NCBI RefSeq assembly: GCF_000688515.1
Contig: NZ_JHZK01000012.1
Location: forward strand, 36,188-100,187
Direction: 5' to 3'
Source of the DNA: Afifella pfennigii DSM 17143
Lineage (GTDB): Bacteria > Pseudomonadota > Alphaproteobacteria > Rhizobiales > Afifellaceae
DNA length: 64,000 nt
Every line of letters begins with the position of its first letter. Position 1 is the first letter of the stretch. Position numbers and translations under genes: made by a program. Positions 16,639 to 26,028 of the stretch are shown one piece after another. The notes under the pieces are model-generated. The model had not been told where the DNA came from. It did not search any database and saw only the letters and a list, made by a program, of their open reading frames with translations.

Positions 16639-17342
16639 TGCTGCGCCTGGAGAACGTTCACGCCTCCTACGACAAGAGCGAAGCGTTGCGCGGCATCGAT
16701 CTCAGTGTGACGCCGGGCGAGGTGGTCTGCCTCATCGGACGAAACGGCGTCGGCAAGACCTCCACCATGCGCGCCATCGTGCAGGACCAGATCACCGTCA
16801 CGCAGGGGCGGGTGAGCTTCGAAGACAGCGACCTTGTCGGGCTGAGGCCCTACCAGATCGTCCGTCGCGGGGTCGGCTATGTCCCGGAGGACCGGCGCGT
16901 CTTCCAGTCGCTTTCCGTCCTTGAGAACCTGCGCGTGCCAAGCGCGAAAGCTGCGGGACGCCGACAATGGTCGCTCGACGACGTCTTCGCGCTGTTCCCC
17001 CAGCTGTACGAGTACCGCAGGCGTACCGCCGGCGTGATGAGCGGCGGCGAGCAGCAGATGCTGTCGATCGCTCGCTCGCTGCTCACCAATCCGCGGCTGT
17101 TGCTTCTCGACGAGCCGCATGAGGGCCTCGCTCCCAAGGTCGCTGAGGAGGTGGTCGGGGCCATCATCGAACTGAAGGCCGAAGGTGTGGCCATGCTCGT
17201 CTCCGAGCAGGCGCTGCACACCATCCGCCGCTGCGCCGACCGCGTCTATGTCGTCGATCGCGGGCAAACCGTCTGGGATGGCACGGTGGAGGAATTCTAT
17301 GCCCATCCCGAGATCACCGAGAAATACCTGATGGTCCAGTAG
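16638..17342 (+). CDS. livF: ABC transporter ATP-binding protein, LivF family
   Basis: Second ATPase of the importer, 234 residues. Walker A is GRNGVGKTS, followed by the LivF-type GYVPEDRRVFQSLSVLENLR; the ABC signature is MSGGEQQMLSIARSL and Walker B is LLLLDEPHEGLAPK. The His switch seen in most ABC proteins is replaced: the segment reads MLVSEQALHTI where EQN/H is common in LivF, so this is within family variation. The ATG overlaps the livG stop in TGATG. The AliB-like gene follows 21 bases after the stop codon, so the importer is within the catabolic operon and not a separate unit. Confidence 0.9.
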   Translation: MLRLENVHASYDKSEALRGIDLSVTPGEVVCLIGRNGVGKTSTMRAIVQDQITVTQGRVSFEDSDLVGLRPYQIVRRGVGYVPEDRRVFQSLSVLENLRVPSAKAAGRRQWSLDDVFALFPQLYEYRRRTAGVMSGGEQQMLSIARSLLTNPRLLLLDEPHEGLAPKVAEEVVGAIIELKAEGVAMLVSEQALHTIRRCADRVYVVDRGQTVWDGTVEEFYAHPEITEKYLMVQ

Positions 17343-17363
17343 CCGCAGGGAAGCGACGAGAGC

Positions 17364-18521
17364 ATGCACAGCATCTATGAGACCGACGAGCTCTCGGCCA
17401 TTCGCGAAGTGGCGCGCAAATTCGGCATGGAGCGGTTGCGGCCGGGCTATCGGGCGCGCGAAAGCGCCGGCAAGTTCGAGCCGGAGCTCATTCGCGAGCT
17501 GGGCGAGCTCGGGCTGATCGCTCCGGAGCTGCCGGAGGCATTCGGCGGCTCCGGCGCCGGCGCGATCTGCTCGGGCGTCGTTTGCGAGGAGTTGGCGCGC
17601 GCCGATTTCAGCTTCGGCTATATCCCCCTTCTGGCCTCGCTCAACGGACAAATCCTCGCCGCCCATGCGCGCCCGGAAGTCGCCCGGCAATGGCTGCCCA
17701 GGGTGACGGCGGGCGAGATCGTGATTGCCCTGGCGCTCACCGAGCCGAAGGGCGGCTCCGACGCTGCCGCTCTGGCGCTGCGCATGGAGCGGCAGGGCGA
17801 GGAATATGTCCTCAACGGGGAGAAGACCTCCATCTCCGCCGCCGATCAGGCCGCCGCGGCGATCGTTTTCGCGCGCACCGGCAGATCGGAGGACAAGGCG
17901 CGCGGCATCTCCGCCATCCTCGTGCCGATGGATCTGCCGGGCATCAGCACGACACGCTTTCAATGCATGGGCCAGCGCGCCATCGGCCGCGGTTCGATCT
18001 TCTTCGACAATGTACGCGTGCCAGCGCAGAACCTGCTCGGCAGCGAGAATGCCGGCTTCGTGCAGGTCATGCAGGGCTTTGACTTCTCGCGCGCCCTCAT
18101 CGGCCTGCAATGCATCGGTGTCGCCCAGCAGAGCCTCGAGGAGACCTGGGCCCATGTCGGCGAGCATCGGGCCTTCGGCCAGCCGCTCGCCGCCTTCCAG
18201 GGCGTCTCCCACCAACTGGCCGCCTTCGACACAAAGGTCCAGGCGGCGCGCCTGCTGTGTCTGCATGCGCTGTGGCTGAGGGACAACGGCGCCGCGCATA
18301 CCGCCGAAGCCGCCATGAGCAAGTGGTGGCCGCCGCTTTTGGCCTACGAGACCGTTCATTGCTGTCTGCTGATGCACGGCCATTACGGCTATTCGGGCGA
18401 GCTGCCCTTCGAGCAGAGGTTGCGCGACGTGCTGGGCCTGCAGATCGGCGATGGCACCGCCAACATCATGAAGACGATCCTCGCGCGTCAGCGCGCCGGC
18501 CGCCAAGCGGTCGGCGCCTGA
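17364..18521 (+). CDS. aliB: Cyclohexanecarboxyl-CoA dehydrogenase candidate (AliB-like acyl-CoA dehydrogenase)
   Basis: FAD-dependent dehydrogenase of 385 residues. Domain markers are LALTEPKGGSDAAALALRME and RAIGRGSIFFDNVRVP. At the position of the usual catalytic Glu the sequence reads QIGDGTANIMKTI, so Asp363 replaces Glu in the canonical YEGT. In Rhodopseudomonas AliB converts cyclohexanecarboxyl-CoA to cyclohex-1-ene-carboxyl-CoA; a shorter acidic base could suit a ring substrate. It lies directly before aliA, as expected for paired activation and dehydrogenation. I recall ring-acting relatives with Asp at this position but cannot verify that here. Which of the two dehydrogenases in the cluster is AliB needs enzyme data. 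Confidence 0.7.
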   Translation: MHSIYETDELSAIREVARKFGMERLRPGYRARESAGKFEPELIRELGELGLIAPELPEAFGGSGAGAICSGVVCEELARADFSFGYIPLLASLNGQILAAHARPEVARQWLPRVTAGEIVIALALTEPKGGSDAAALALRMERQGEEYVLNGEKTSISAADQAAAAIVFARTGRSEDKARGISAILVPMDLPGISTTRFQCMGQRAIGRGSIFFDNVRVPAQNLLGSENAGFVQVMQGFDFSRALIGLQCIGVAQQSLEETWAHVGEHRAFGQPLAAFQGVSHQLAAFDTKVQAARLLCLHALWLRDNGAAHTAEAAMSKWWPPLLAYETVHCCLLMHGHYGYSGELPFEQRLRDVLGLQIGDGTANIMKTILARQRAGRQAVGA

Positions 18522-18548
18522 ATTGCGGAAAACCAACTGGGGGGAAGA

Positions 18549-20180
18549 ATGGAATTCGACGCCATCCTGATCGAGCCACGCCGCAAGGACATGACAGAGC
18601 GCGGCCTCTGGCACGACAAGACGGTCGACGACTATCTGGACGCTTGCCTGTCGGAGTTTCCCGACAAGCTGGCGTTCACCTGCGTCGTCGTGGAGACGGG
18701 CGAGCGCATCGATCTGACCTACCGCGAGCTCGACGCCCTGACGCGGCGGATTGCGGTCGGCCTGTCGCGTCTGGGCATCGGCAGGAACGACGTTGTCGCC
18801 TGCCAGCTTCCCAATAACTGGCAATTCGTCGCCACCTATCTGGCCTGCGCACGCCTCGGCGCGGTGTTCAATCCGTTGATGCACATCTTCCGCGAACGCG
18901 AGCTCCTGTTCATGCTGCGGCACGGCGGGGCCAAGGCCTTCGTGACGCCTCGCCTCTTCCGCAGCTTCGACCACGAGGAGATGGCCGAGGGCATGCGCTC
19001 CGAGCTGCCCGATCTTGAGCATGTCATTGTGCTCGGCGGTGAAGGCGAGAACAGCTTCGAGCGGCTGCTGCTCGACCCCGCCTTCGACGCGGAGCCGCTG
19101 ACGGAGCACCGCGCCGGCCCCAACGAGGTGTGCCAGCTCATCTTCACCTCCGGCACGACAGGCGAGCCCAAAGGCGCCATGCACACGGCCAACACCCTGT
19201 TCTCCAACCTGGTTCCTTTCGCCGATAGGCTGCGCCTCGGGGCCGAGGACGTGGTGTTGATGGCCTCGCCGATGGCGCATCAGACCGGGTTCATGTACGG
19301 CCTGCTCATGCCCATCCAACTGAAGGCGGGCGCCGTCCTGATGGATGGCTGGGACAAGGCTCTGGCGGCCAAGCTGGTGGAGGAGATGCGCTGCACCTTC
19401 ACCATGGCCTCGACGCCCTTCCTGATGGATTTGTCGGTCGCCGTCGAGGAAGGGAGCGGCGACAGCTCCAGCCTGCGCAACTTTGTGTGTGCCGGAACCT
19501 CCATACCCGGCCCCGTCGTGGAACGGGCGCGCAAGGCACTCGGCGCCAATATCGTCTCGGCCTGGGGCATGACGGAGAACGGCGCCGTCACGATGATCAA
19601 TCCGGACGATCCGCCGGAGCGGCCGGTCACCAGCGACGGTTACGCCCTGCCGGGGATGGAGGTGCAGATCCGCGGAGCCGACGGCGCCCCGGTCGGCCCC
19701 GGCGTGGAAGGCGATCTCTTCGTGCGCGGCTGCTCCAATTTCGGCGGCTACCTCAAGCGCCCGCATCTCAACAATGTCGACAAGGAAGGCTGGTTCGATA
19801 CCGGAGACCGGGCGCGCCAGGACGAGGCGGGCTATATCCGCATCTGCGGCCGTTCCAAGGACATCATCATCCGCGGCGCCGAGAACATCCCGGTCGTGGA
19901 GGTGGAGGCTCTGCTCTTCAAGCATCCGGCAGTCGCCAGCGTTGCCGTCGTCGGCTATCCTGACGAGCGCCTTGGCGAACGCGCTTGTGCCTTCGTCACG
20001 CTGAAGCCGGGGGCGAGCTTCTCCTTCGAGGAGATGGTGGCCTTCCTGGAGGAGCAGCGCCTGGCAAAGCAGTACCGTCCGGAGAGGTTGGAAATCCGCG
20101 AGGCACTGCCGGCCACGGCCTCGGGCAAGGTCCAGAAATTCGCCTTGCGCCAGATGCTGCGCGAAGAACTCGACCAATGA
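18549..20180 (+). CDS. aliA: Cyclohexanecarboxylate-CoA ligase (AliA-like)
   Basis: AMP-forming acyl-CoA synthetase of 543 residues. Motif A3 is LIFTSGTTGEPKGAMHT, A5 is SAWGMTENGAVT, A7-A8 is FDTGDRARQDEAGYIRICGR followed by KDIIIRGAENI, and the A10 Lys lies in TASGKVQKFALR. It activates a free carboxylic acid to the acyl-CoA through an adenylate, the first step after uptake. AliA is the closest family match I can name, supported by its place between the AliB-like dehydrogenase and the beta-oxidation genes. Medium-chain or other ring acids remain possible substrates. Its stop overlaps the next SDR gene in ATGA. Confidence 0.8.
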   Translation: MEFDAILIEPRRKDMTERGLWHDKTVDDYLDACLSEFPDKLAFTCVVVETGERIDLTYRELDALTRRIAVGLSRLGIGRNDVVACQLPNNWQFVATYLACARLGAVFNPLMHIFRERELLFMLRHGGAKAFVTPRLFRSFDHEEMAEGMRSELPDLEHVIVLGGEGENSFERLLLDPAFDAEPLTEHRAGPNEVCQLIFTSGTTGEPKGAMHTANTLFSNLVPFADRLRLGAEDVVLMASPMAHQTGFMYGLLMPIQLKAGAVLMDGWDKALAAKLVEEMRCTFTMASTPFLMDLSVAVEEGSGDSSSLRNFVCAGTSIPGPVVERARKALGANIVSAWGMTENGAVTMINPDDPPERPVTSDGYALPGMEVQIRGADGAPVGPGVEGDLFVRGCSNFGGYLKRPHLNNVDKEGWFDTGDRARQDEAGYIRICGRSKDIIIRGAENIPVVEVEALLFKHPAVASVAVVGYPDERLGERACAFVTLKPGASFSFEEMVAFLEEQRLAKQYRPERLEIREALPATASGKVQKFALRQMLREELDQ

Positions 20181-20941
20181 GCCGGCTCGCCGGAAGCATT
20201 GCGGCCGTCACCGGCGGCGGCGGGCCGATGGGCTTTGCCGTGGCCGGGCGCCTGCTCCAGGACGGGGCGGCCGCGCTTGCCCTGACGGACATCTCGCAGA
20301 CGCGGCTCGACGAAGCCGTGCGCGAACTCAACGCCGCCTTTCCGGCGGCACGTATCCTTGCCAGGCGAGCCGATGTCACCAAGGGCGAGGAAGCCGCAGC
20401 CTTCGCCGAGGCGGCCGCGACCGAACTCGGTCCGGTAGAGCTTCTCGTCAATCTCGTCGGCGGCTTGCGGTCGCGCCAGCTCTACACGCCGTTCCTGCAG
20501 ATTGGCGAGGAGCAATGGCGGCAAACCTTCGAGCTCAACCTGATGGGCGGGTTCCACCTGATGCAACGTCTGGTTCCGGGCATGTTGGAGCAGGGCGGCG
20601 GCCGGGTGGTCAATGTCGCTTCCATCGTCTTCGGCGGCGAGGTCGGCCAGGCCGATTACGCGGCGGCGAAAGCGGCGGTCGCCTCGCTGACCCGCAGCCT
20701 GGCAGCCGAGTTCGCTCCCGACGTCACCGTCAATTGCGTGGCGCCCGGTCTGACGCGCACCTCCGTCACCGAGCGCATGCCCGCCGAGGAGCAGGCGCGC
20801 CTCACCGCGCTCGCCTTCCACCGGCGTATGGCCGAACCAGAGGAGATCGCCTCCGCGGTGGCGTATTTCCTTTCGGAGGAAGCGCGCTTCGTCACCGGCG
20901 AGATCCTGGCGGTCTCCGGTGGCATCCATCCGCATCTTTGA
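20177..20941 (+). CDS. Short-chain dehydrogenase/reductase, second in cluster
   Basis: SDR of 254 residues. The cofactor motif is modified to VTGGGGPMGFAVAGRLLQDG, the NNAG motif is replaced by NLVGG, and the catalytic residues are Ser (VASIVFGG) with YAAAK. The C-terminus GEILAVSGGIHPHL is typical. It is coupled to aliA by a four-base overlap and followed by the fused hydratase/dehydrogenase 13 bases later. A second hydroxyacyl-CoA dehydrogenase for substituted ring intermediates is one possibility; no step of the described pathway needs it. The NLVGG change is unusual for classical SDRs. Confidence 0.75.
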   Translation: MSRLAGSIAAVTGGGGPMGFAVAGRLLQDGAAALALTDISQTRLDEAVRELNAAFPAARILARRADVTKGEEAAAFAEAAATELGPVELLVNLVGGLRSRQLYTPFLQIGEEQWRQTFELNLMGGFHLMQRLVPGMLEQGGGRVVNVASIVFGGEVGQADYAAAKAAVASLTRSLAAEFAPDVTVNCVAPGLTRTSVTERMPAEEQARLTALAFHRRMAEPEEIASAVAYFLSEEARFVTGEILAVSGGIHPHL

Positions 20942-20954
20942 CTGGGGAGAAACG

Positions 20955-23045
20955 ATGACGGTCCGTTTGGAGTTGCGTGAAGGCGCGGCGGTGATTTCGA
21001 TCGACAACGCGCCGGTCAATGTGCTTGGCGCTTCGGTTCGCGCCGGGCTGATGCAGGCGCTCGACCGCGCCGAGGCCGCAGGGGTCTGGCGTGTCGTCTT
21101 GACAGGATCAGGGACGAGCTTTTCCGCCGGCGCCGACGCCCGCGAGTTCGGCGCCGCGCCGAAGCCCCCGCATCTTCCGGACATTCTACGTCGGATCGAG
21201 GGCTTTGCCGTACCCTGTGTTGCGGCGATCAACGGCACGGCGCTGGGCGGCGGGTTGGAGTTGGCGCTTGCCTGTCGCTGGCGGGTCGCCGCGCCCGGCG
21301 TGCGCCTTGGCCTGCCGGAGGTGACGCTCGGCATCGTGCCGGGCGCCGGCGGGACGCAGCGCCTGCCTCGGCTGATCGGCGTGGCCGCTGCGCTGGACCT
21401 GGTTTCCAGCGGTAGGGCGATAGAGGCGGCCGAGGCCGAGAGGCTCGGCCTGGTGGAGGGGCTGTCGGACGATCCGGTCGCGGCAGCGCTTGCGCTCGAT
21501 CGACGGCAAGTGGAGGCGGTGCTCGCGCCTGGCGAGCGGGAACGCCCTGCGCCCGATCCCGCAGCGGTTGAAGCCGCCCGGCGAAATGCGGCCCGGCGAA
21601 TGGCGAGTCAGGACGCGCCGCAAAGGGGGATCGATCTCGTCGAAGCCTCGACGCGTCTGACGCTGGAGCAAGGCCTGGCGGCCGAGCGCGAGGCGTTCCT
21701 TGCTCTTCGCGGCAGTGCCCAGGCTCGCGCCTTGCGCCACGTATTCTTCGCCGAGCGCGCCGCGCAGGGCCTTTTGCGCCGCATTGCCGCCGAGCCCACC
21801 GAGATCACCCGAGCCGTCGTCGTCGGCGGTGGTACGATGGGCGCTGGCATCGCCTATGCGCTTGCGGGGATCGGCGTTGGCGCGACGGTGGTGGAGGCCG
21901 ATCCGCAAGGGGCGGCGCGCGCCCGCGCCAACGTCGCCCGGCTCTACGACGAAGCGGTGCGGCGCGGCCGGATGAGCGCGGAGGCGGCGGCGGCCGACAT
22001 GGCGCAGAAGCTGTCTTTCGCCGTCGGCTACGACAGCCTGCCGCCGGCCGAGATCGCCATCGAGGCGGCTTTCGAGGATTTGCCGGTCAAGAGGGCCGTG
22101 TTCGCCGCCCTCGACGCGGCCCTGCCGCCCTCGGCGGTTCTGGCCACAAACACCTCGTTTCTTGACGTCAACCGCATCGCCGAGGACGTAAGCCGGCCGG
22201 AGCGCACGCTCAGCCTGCACTTCTTCAGCCCGGCGCATATCATGAAGCTTCTGGAAGTGGTGCGCGGCGCCCATACCAGCGAGAGCACGCTGGCAACGGC
22301 GCTGCGCCTTGCCCGGCGGCTGGGCAAGATCCCGGTGCTCGCCGGCATCTGCGACGGGTTCATCGGCAACCGCATCCTGACGCGCTACCGCCAGGCGACG
22401 GACGTCATCATGCTGGAGGGGGCGCTGCCCGGGCAGATCGACGCCGCGATGCGCGGCTTCGGCTTTGCCATGGGACCCTACGAGGTGCAGGACCTTGCCG
22501 GTCTCGACATCTCCTACGCCAATCGCAAGCGGCTGCGCCTCAGCGAGCAGCCCGGCATCCGCTACGTGCCGATCGCCGACCGCATGGTGGAGGAGCTTGG
22601 CCGCCTTGGGCGCAAGACCGGCGCTGGCTGGTACGATTACGAGGAAGGCGCGGGCGCCAAGCCGTCGCCGGCGACAGAGGCGCTCATCCTCGATACGGCC
22701 GAGCGGCAGGGCGTGGAACGCCGTGCTTTCGAGGCGGGGGAGATCGTGGAGCGCGCCATCGCCGCCATGGTCGAGGAGGCGTGCCGCATCCTGGAGGAAG
22801 GCATCGCGGCCCGGCCCGCCGACATCGATCTGGTGATGATCCACGGCTACGCCTTTCCGCGCTGGCGGGGGGGGCTGATGCATCATGCCGACACGGTCGG
22901 CCCTGCCGCATTGCTGCGCCACATCGAGACGCTGCGCGAGGCGGACGGCCGCTCCTGTTCGCCGCCCGATCTGTTGTGCCGCCTTGCACGCGAGGGCGGC
23001 ACTTTCGACAGTCTGAACTCGGCGCAAGGAGGGGGTGCGGCATGA
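20955..23045 (+). CDS. Fused enoyl-CoA hydratase / 3-hydroxyacyl-CoA dehydrogenase (PimF/FadJ-like)
   Basis: A 696-residue bifunctional beta-oxidation enzyme. The N-terminal crotonase domain has the oxyanion-hole motifs FSAGADAREFG and NGTALGGGLELALACRWRV, and the catalytic Glu pair region LPEVTLGIVPGAGGTQRLPR. The NAD domain begins VVVGGGTMGAGIAYALAGIG near residue 290, and the C-terminal domain has LHFFSPAHIMKLLEVV. In Rhodopseudomonas PimF has the same architecture and handles pimeloyl-CoA intermediates. No separate BadK hydratase is present in the cluster, so the crotonase domain may also hydrate cyclohex-1-ene-carboxyl-CoA. The start at 20955 has GGGGAGA before it. Confidence 0.85.
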   Translation: MTVRLELREGAAVISIDNAPVNVLGASVRAGLMQALDRAEAAGVWRVVLTGSGTSFSAGADAREFGAAPKPPHLPDILRRIEGFAVPCVAAINGTALGGGLELALACRWRVAAPGVRLGLPEVTLGIVPGAGGTQRLPRLIGVAAALDLVSSGRAIEAAEAERLGLVEGLSDDPVAAALALDRRQVEAVLAPGERERPAPDPAAVEAARRNAARRMASQDAPQRGIDLVEASTRLTLEQGLAAEREAFLALRGSAQARALRHVFFAERAAQGLLRRIAAEPTEITRAVVVGGGTMGAGIAYALAGIGVGATVVEADPQGAARARANVARLYDEAVRRGRMSAEAAAADMAQKLSFAVGYDSLPPAEIAIEAAFEDLPVKRAVFAALDAALPPSAVLATNTSFLDVNRIAEDVSRPERTLSLHFFSPAHIMKLLEVVRGAHTSESTLATALRLARRLGKIPVLAGICDGFIGNRILTRYRQATDVIMLEGALPGQIDAAMRGFGFAMGPYEVQDLAGLDISYANRKRLRLSEQPGIRYVPIADRMVEELGRLGRKTGAGWYDYEEGAGAKPSPATEALILDTAERQGVERRAFEAGEIVERAIAAMVEEACRILEEGIAARPADIDLVMIHGYAFPRWRGGLMHHADTVGPAALLRHIETLREADGRSCSPPDLLCRLAREGGTFDSLNSAQGGGAA

Positions 23046-24247
23046 GCGACGCCTTCATCTGCGACTACGTGCGGAGCCCGATCGGGCGCTATGGCGGCGC
23101 GCTGGCGGCGGTGCGCGCCGACGATCTGGCCGCCCATCCGCTGACGGCGCTGCAAAGCCGCAATCCGGGCTTGGATCCGGCGGGTGTCGAGGAGGTCTGG
23201 CTCGGCTGCGCCAACCAGGCAGGCGAGGACAACCGCAACGTGGCGCGCATGGCCGTGCTTCTGTCCGGCCTGCCGGAGACCGTACCGGCGGTCACCGTCA
23301 ACCGGCTTTGCGCCTCCGGCCTGGAGGCGGTCGCGGCGGCGGCGCGATCGATCCGCGCCGGCGATATCGCCCTTGCCATCGCCGGCGGGGTGGAGAGCAT
23401 GACCCGCGCCCCCTTCGTCCTGCCGAAGGCTGCCACCGCCTTCTCGCGCGCGAGCGAAATCCACGACACCACCATCGGCTGGCGTTTCGTCAATCCGCAG
23501 ATGGCGGCGCGCTACGGCACGCATGCCATGCCCGAGACCGCCGAGAACGTGGCGGAGGATTACACCATCGATCGCGCCGACCAGGACGCTTTCGCCCTGC
23601 GCTCGCAGCAACGGGCGGGCGAGGCTATCAAGTCCGGCCGGCTCGCCGAGGAAATCGTGCCGGTCGTTGTGCCGCTCGGGCGTGGCCGGAGTGCTGAGGT
23701 CTGTGCCGACGAGCATCCGCGGCCCGGCACCAGCATGGAGAAGCTGGCGGCGCTCGCCCCCATCACCCGCCCGGGCGGGACGGTGACGGCAGGCAACGCC
23801 TCGGGCGTGAACGACGGGGCGGCGGCAATGATCGTCGCCTCGGCGGAGGCTGCGCGCCGGCACGGCCTGCGCCCTCTCGCCCGCGTCGTCGCGGCCGCCT
23901 CCGCCGGCGTTGCGCCGCGCATCATGGGTTACGGGCCGGTGCCGGCGATCCGCAAGCTCTGCGCACTGACCGGCGTCGATGTCGGCGCCCTGTCGGTGCT
24001 GGAGCTCAACGAGGCCTTTGCCAGCCAGGCGCTCGCCTGTCTGCGCGACCTCGGCATCGCCGATGACGATCGGCGGGTCAATCCCAATGGCGGCGCCATC
24101 GCGCTCGGTCATCCGCTCGGCATGTCGGGTGCGCGCATCGCCGGAACGGCAGCGTTGGAGCTGGCGCGCGGCGAAGGACGCTACGCCATGGCCGCCATGT
24201 GCGTGGGCGTCGGGCAGGGCGCCGCGGTGCTGTTGGAACGGGCCTGA
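23042..24247 (+). CDS. Acetyl-CoA acyltransferase (thiolase, PimB/PcaF-like)
   Basis: Thiolase of 401 residues. The acylated Cys is in [20 protein letters not shown], the His in [20 protein letters not shown] and the second Cys in [20 protein letters not shown] is also present. It cleaves 3-oxoacyl-CoA with CoA; here 3-oxopimeloyl-CoA to glutaryl-CoA plus acetyl-CoA is the expected reaction. Sequence features resemble the beta-ketoadipyl-CoA thiolases that act on dicarboxyl-CoA esters. The ATG overlaps the stop of the fused hydratase/dehydrogenase by four bases. The glutaryl-CoA dehydrogenase gene follows 25 bases later, continuing the pathway order. Confidence 0.9.
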   Translation: MSDAFICDYVRSPIGRYGGALAAVRADDLAAHPLTALQSRNPGLDPAGVEEVWLGCANQAGEDNRNVARMAVLLSGLPETVPAVTVNRLCASGLEAVAAAARSIRAGDIALAIAGGVESMTRAPFVLPKAATAFSRASEIHDTTIGWRFVNPQMAARYGTHAMPETAENVAEDYTIDRADQDAFALRSQQRAGEAIKSGRLAEEIVPVVVPLGRGRSAEVCADEHPRPGTSMEKLAALAPITRPGGTVTAGNASGVNDGAAAMIVASAEAARRHGLRPLARVVAAASAGVAPRIMGYGPVPAIRKLCALTGVDVGALSVLELNEAFASQALACLRDLGIADDDRRVNPNGGAIALGHPLGMSGARIAGTAALELARGEGRYAMAAMCVGVGQGAAVLLERA

Positions 24248-24272
24248 AGGAGAGGGGAGCAAGAGCGAGACG

Positions 24273-25460
24273 ATGAGCGACAGATACCATTTCGCCTGGG
24301 ACGATCCCTTCCTCCTGGAGGACCAGCTCTGCGAGGAGGAGCGGATGATCCGCGATACGGCGCGCAGCTATGCCGCGGAGAGCCTCCTGCCGCGCGCTCG
24401 CCAGGCGTTCCGCGAGGAAAGGAGCGAGCCGGCGATCTTTGCCGAGATGGGCGCTCTCGGTCTTCTCGGCGTCACCCTGCCGGAGGAATATGGCGGCACC
24501 GGCGCCGATTACGTGTCTTACGGCCTGGTGGCGCGCGAGATCGAGCGCGTCGATTCCGGCTATCGCTCCATGATGAGCGTGCAGGCGAGCCTCGTCATCC
24601 ACCCGATCCATGCCTATGGCAGCGAGGAACAGCGCCGCAGGTACTTGCCGAAGCTCGCCAGCGGCGCTTGGATCGGCTGCTTCGGCCTTACCGAGCCGGA
24701 CGCCGGCAGCGATCCGGGTGGCATGAAGGCCACGGCCAAGCGCATCGATGGCGGCTATGTGCTGAACGGCGCCAAGACCTGGATCTCCAACAGCCCGCTC
24801 GCCGACGTTTTCGTCGTTTGGGCGAAGTCGCAGAACCATGGCGGCAAGGTCCGCGGCTTCATCCTGGAAAAGGGCATGAAGGGCCTCTCCGCCCCCAAGA
24901 TCGACGGCAAGCTCTCCTTGCGCAGCTCCGTCACCGGCGAGATCGTCATGGACGAGGTGGAGGTCAGCGAGGCAGCCCTGCTGCCGCATGCGGAGGGGCT
25001 TTCCGGGCCGTTCGGCTGTCTCAACCGCGCGCGCTACGGCATCGCCTGGGGGACGATGGGTGCGGCCGAGACGTGCTGGCATGCCGCCCGGCAATACGGT
25101 CTCGACCGCAAGCAATTCGGCCGGCCGCTCGCCCAGACGCAGCTCTACCAACGCAAGCTCGCCGACATGCAGACGGAGATCGCGCTCGGCCTTCAGGCTT
25201 GCCTGCGCGTCGGGCGCCTGTTGGAGGGGGGGCGCGCGGGCCCGGAGGTGATTTCCCTCATCAAGCGCAACAATTGCGGCAAAGCCCTGGATATCGCCCG
25301 CCTGGCGCGGGACATGCACGGCGGCAACGGCATCAGCGACGAGTTCCCGGTGATGCGGCACATGCTCAACCTGGAGACCGTCAATACCTATGAGGGTACC
25401 CACGACGTCCACGCCCTCATCCTCGGCCGCGCCCAGACCGGGATGCAGGCTTTCTGTTGA
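24273..25460 (+). CDS. gcdH: Glutaryl-CoA dehydrogenase
   Basis: FAD enzyme of 395 residues that oxidises and decarboxylates glutaryl-CoA to crotonyl-CoA. The N-terminus [20 protein letters not shown], the substrate-binding [40 protein letters not shown] and the catalytic Glu in [20 protein letters not shown] are all characteristic of GcdH. The Arg in GYRS-type loops binds the distal carboxylate in the family. It is the last oxidative step linking pimeloyl-CoA to central metabolism and follows the thiolase gene directly. The ATG at 24273 is supported by the family N-terminus, and GAGCGAGACG lies upstream as a weak ribosome-binding site. Confidence 0.9.
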   Translation: MSDRYHFAWDDPFLLEDQLCEEERMIRDTARSYAAESLLPRARQAFREERSEPAIFAEMGALGLLGVTLPEEYGGTGADYVSYGLVAREIERVDSGYRSMMSVQASLVIHPIHAYGSEEQRRRYLPKLASGAWIGCFGLTEPDAGSDPGGMKATAKRIDGGYVLNGAKTWISNSPLADVFVVWAKSQNHGGKVRGFILEKGMKGLSAPKIDGKLSLRSSVTGEIVMDEVEVSEAALLPHAEGLSGPFGCLNRARYGIAWGTMGAAETCWHAARQYGLDRKQFGRPLAQTQLYQRKLADMQTEIALGLQACLRVGRLLEGGRAGPEVISLIKRNNCGKALDIARLARDMHGGNGISDEFPVMRHMLNLETVNTYEGTHDVHALILGRAQTGMQAFC

Positions 25461-25578
25461 GAGAGGGGCGGCAAGGCCGATGCAGGCCGCCGCGCAGGAC
25501 GGCCGGCCGCTTCGGCGCCAGCCGGCAGCAACCGGCAAAGGCGCCGCAAGCTGTGTGAAAGAAGGGGGGTGAAGAGCC

Positions 25579-26028
25579 ATGCCGGACAGCTCCGAACGGC
25601 CGCTTCGGTTCGTGCAGAACGTCACTTTCGGGGACTGCGATCCTGCGGGGATCGTCTATACTGGGAGCATCGTCAATTTCGCGCTCCTGGCCGTGGAGCG
25701 CTATTTTGCCGCCATTCTCGGCGGCCAAAGCTGGTTTGAGCTCAACCTCGACCACCAGATCGGCACGCCCTTCGTCAATCTCGACACGCAGTTCAAGGCG
25801 CCGGTGACAGGGCGTGACAGCCTGAACTGCGATGTTGTGCTGACACATTTCGGGCGCACCTCGCTCGGCTTCCGGGTGGACGGATACCAGAGCGGAACGC
25901 ATTGCTTCACCGCCTCCCTGGTGGCGGTCTTCGCGGACCGCCAGACGCTGCAGAAGGCGGCGCCTCCGCGATGGATCAGGGAGGCGTTTGAGGCGGAGCG
26001 CCGCCGCTGCGAGCTGATCACTGGCTGA
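25579..26028 (+). CDS. Hotdog-fold acyl-CoA thioesterase (4-hydroxybenzoyl-CoA thioesterase type)
   Basis: A 149-residue hotdog thioesterase. The motif VTFGDCDPAGIVYTGSIVNF carries the catalytic Asp (D in CDPAG) of the Pseudomonas-type 4-hydroxybenzoyl-CoA thioesterases and YbgC. It is the last gene of the rightward cluster, 118 bp past gcdH. A likely role is release of CoA from dead-end ring-acyl-CoA esters or detoxification when CoA is trapped, as proposed for thioesterases near benzoate genes. Direct participation in the main route is not required. A GC-rich palindrome 30 bp after the stop is followed by CTTCTT and may be a weak terminator. Confidence 0.8.
   Translation: MPDSSERPLRFVQNVTFGDCDPAGIVYTGSIVNFALLAVERYFAAILGGQSWFELNLDHQIGTPFVNLDTQFKAPVTGRDSLNCDVVLTHFGRTSLGFRVDGYQSGTHCFTASLVAVFADRQTLQKAAPPRWIREAFEAERRRCELITG

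Noticed and set aside
16617..20177. A 1186-codon open frame on the minus strand
   Set aside because: It is antisense to livF, aliB and aliA, which have clear family motifs. Long antisense frames are expected at this GC content, and its sequence is low-complexity His/Arg/Asp-rich.
8044..26028. Anaerobic benzoate degradation cluster
   Set aside because: No benzoyl-CoA reductase, ferredoxin or dienoyl-CoA hydratase genes are present; the set fits alicyclic acids.
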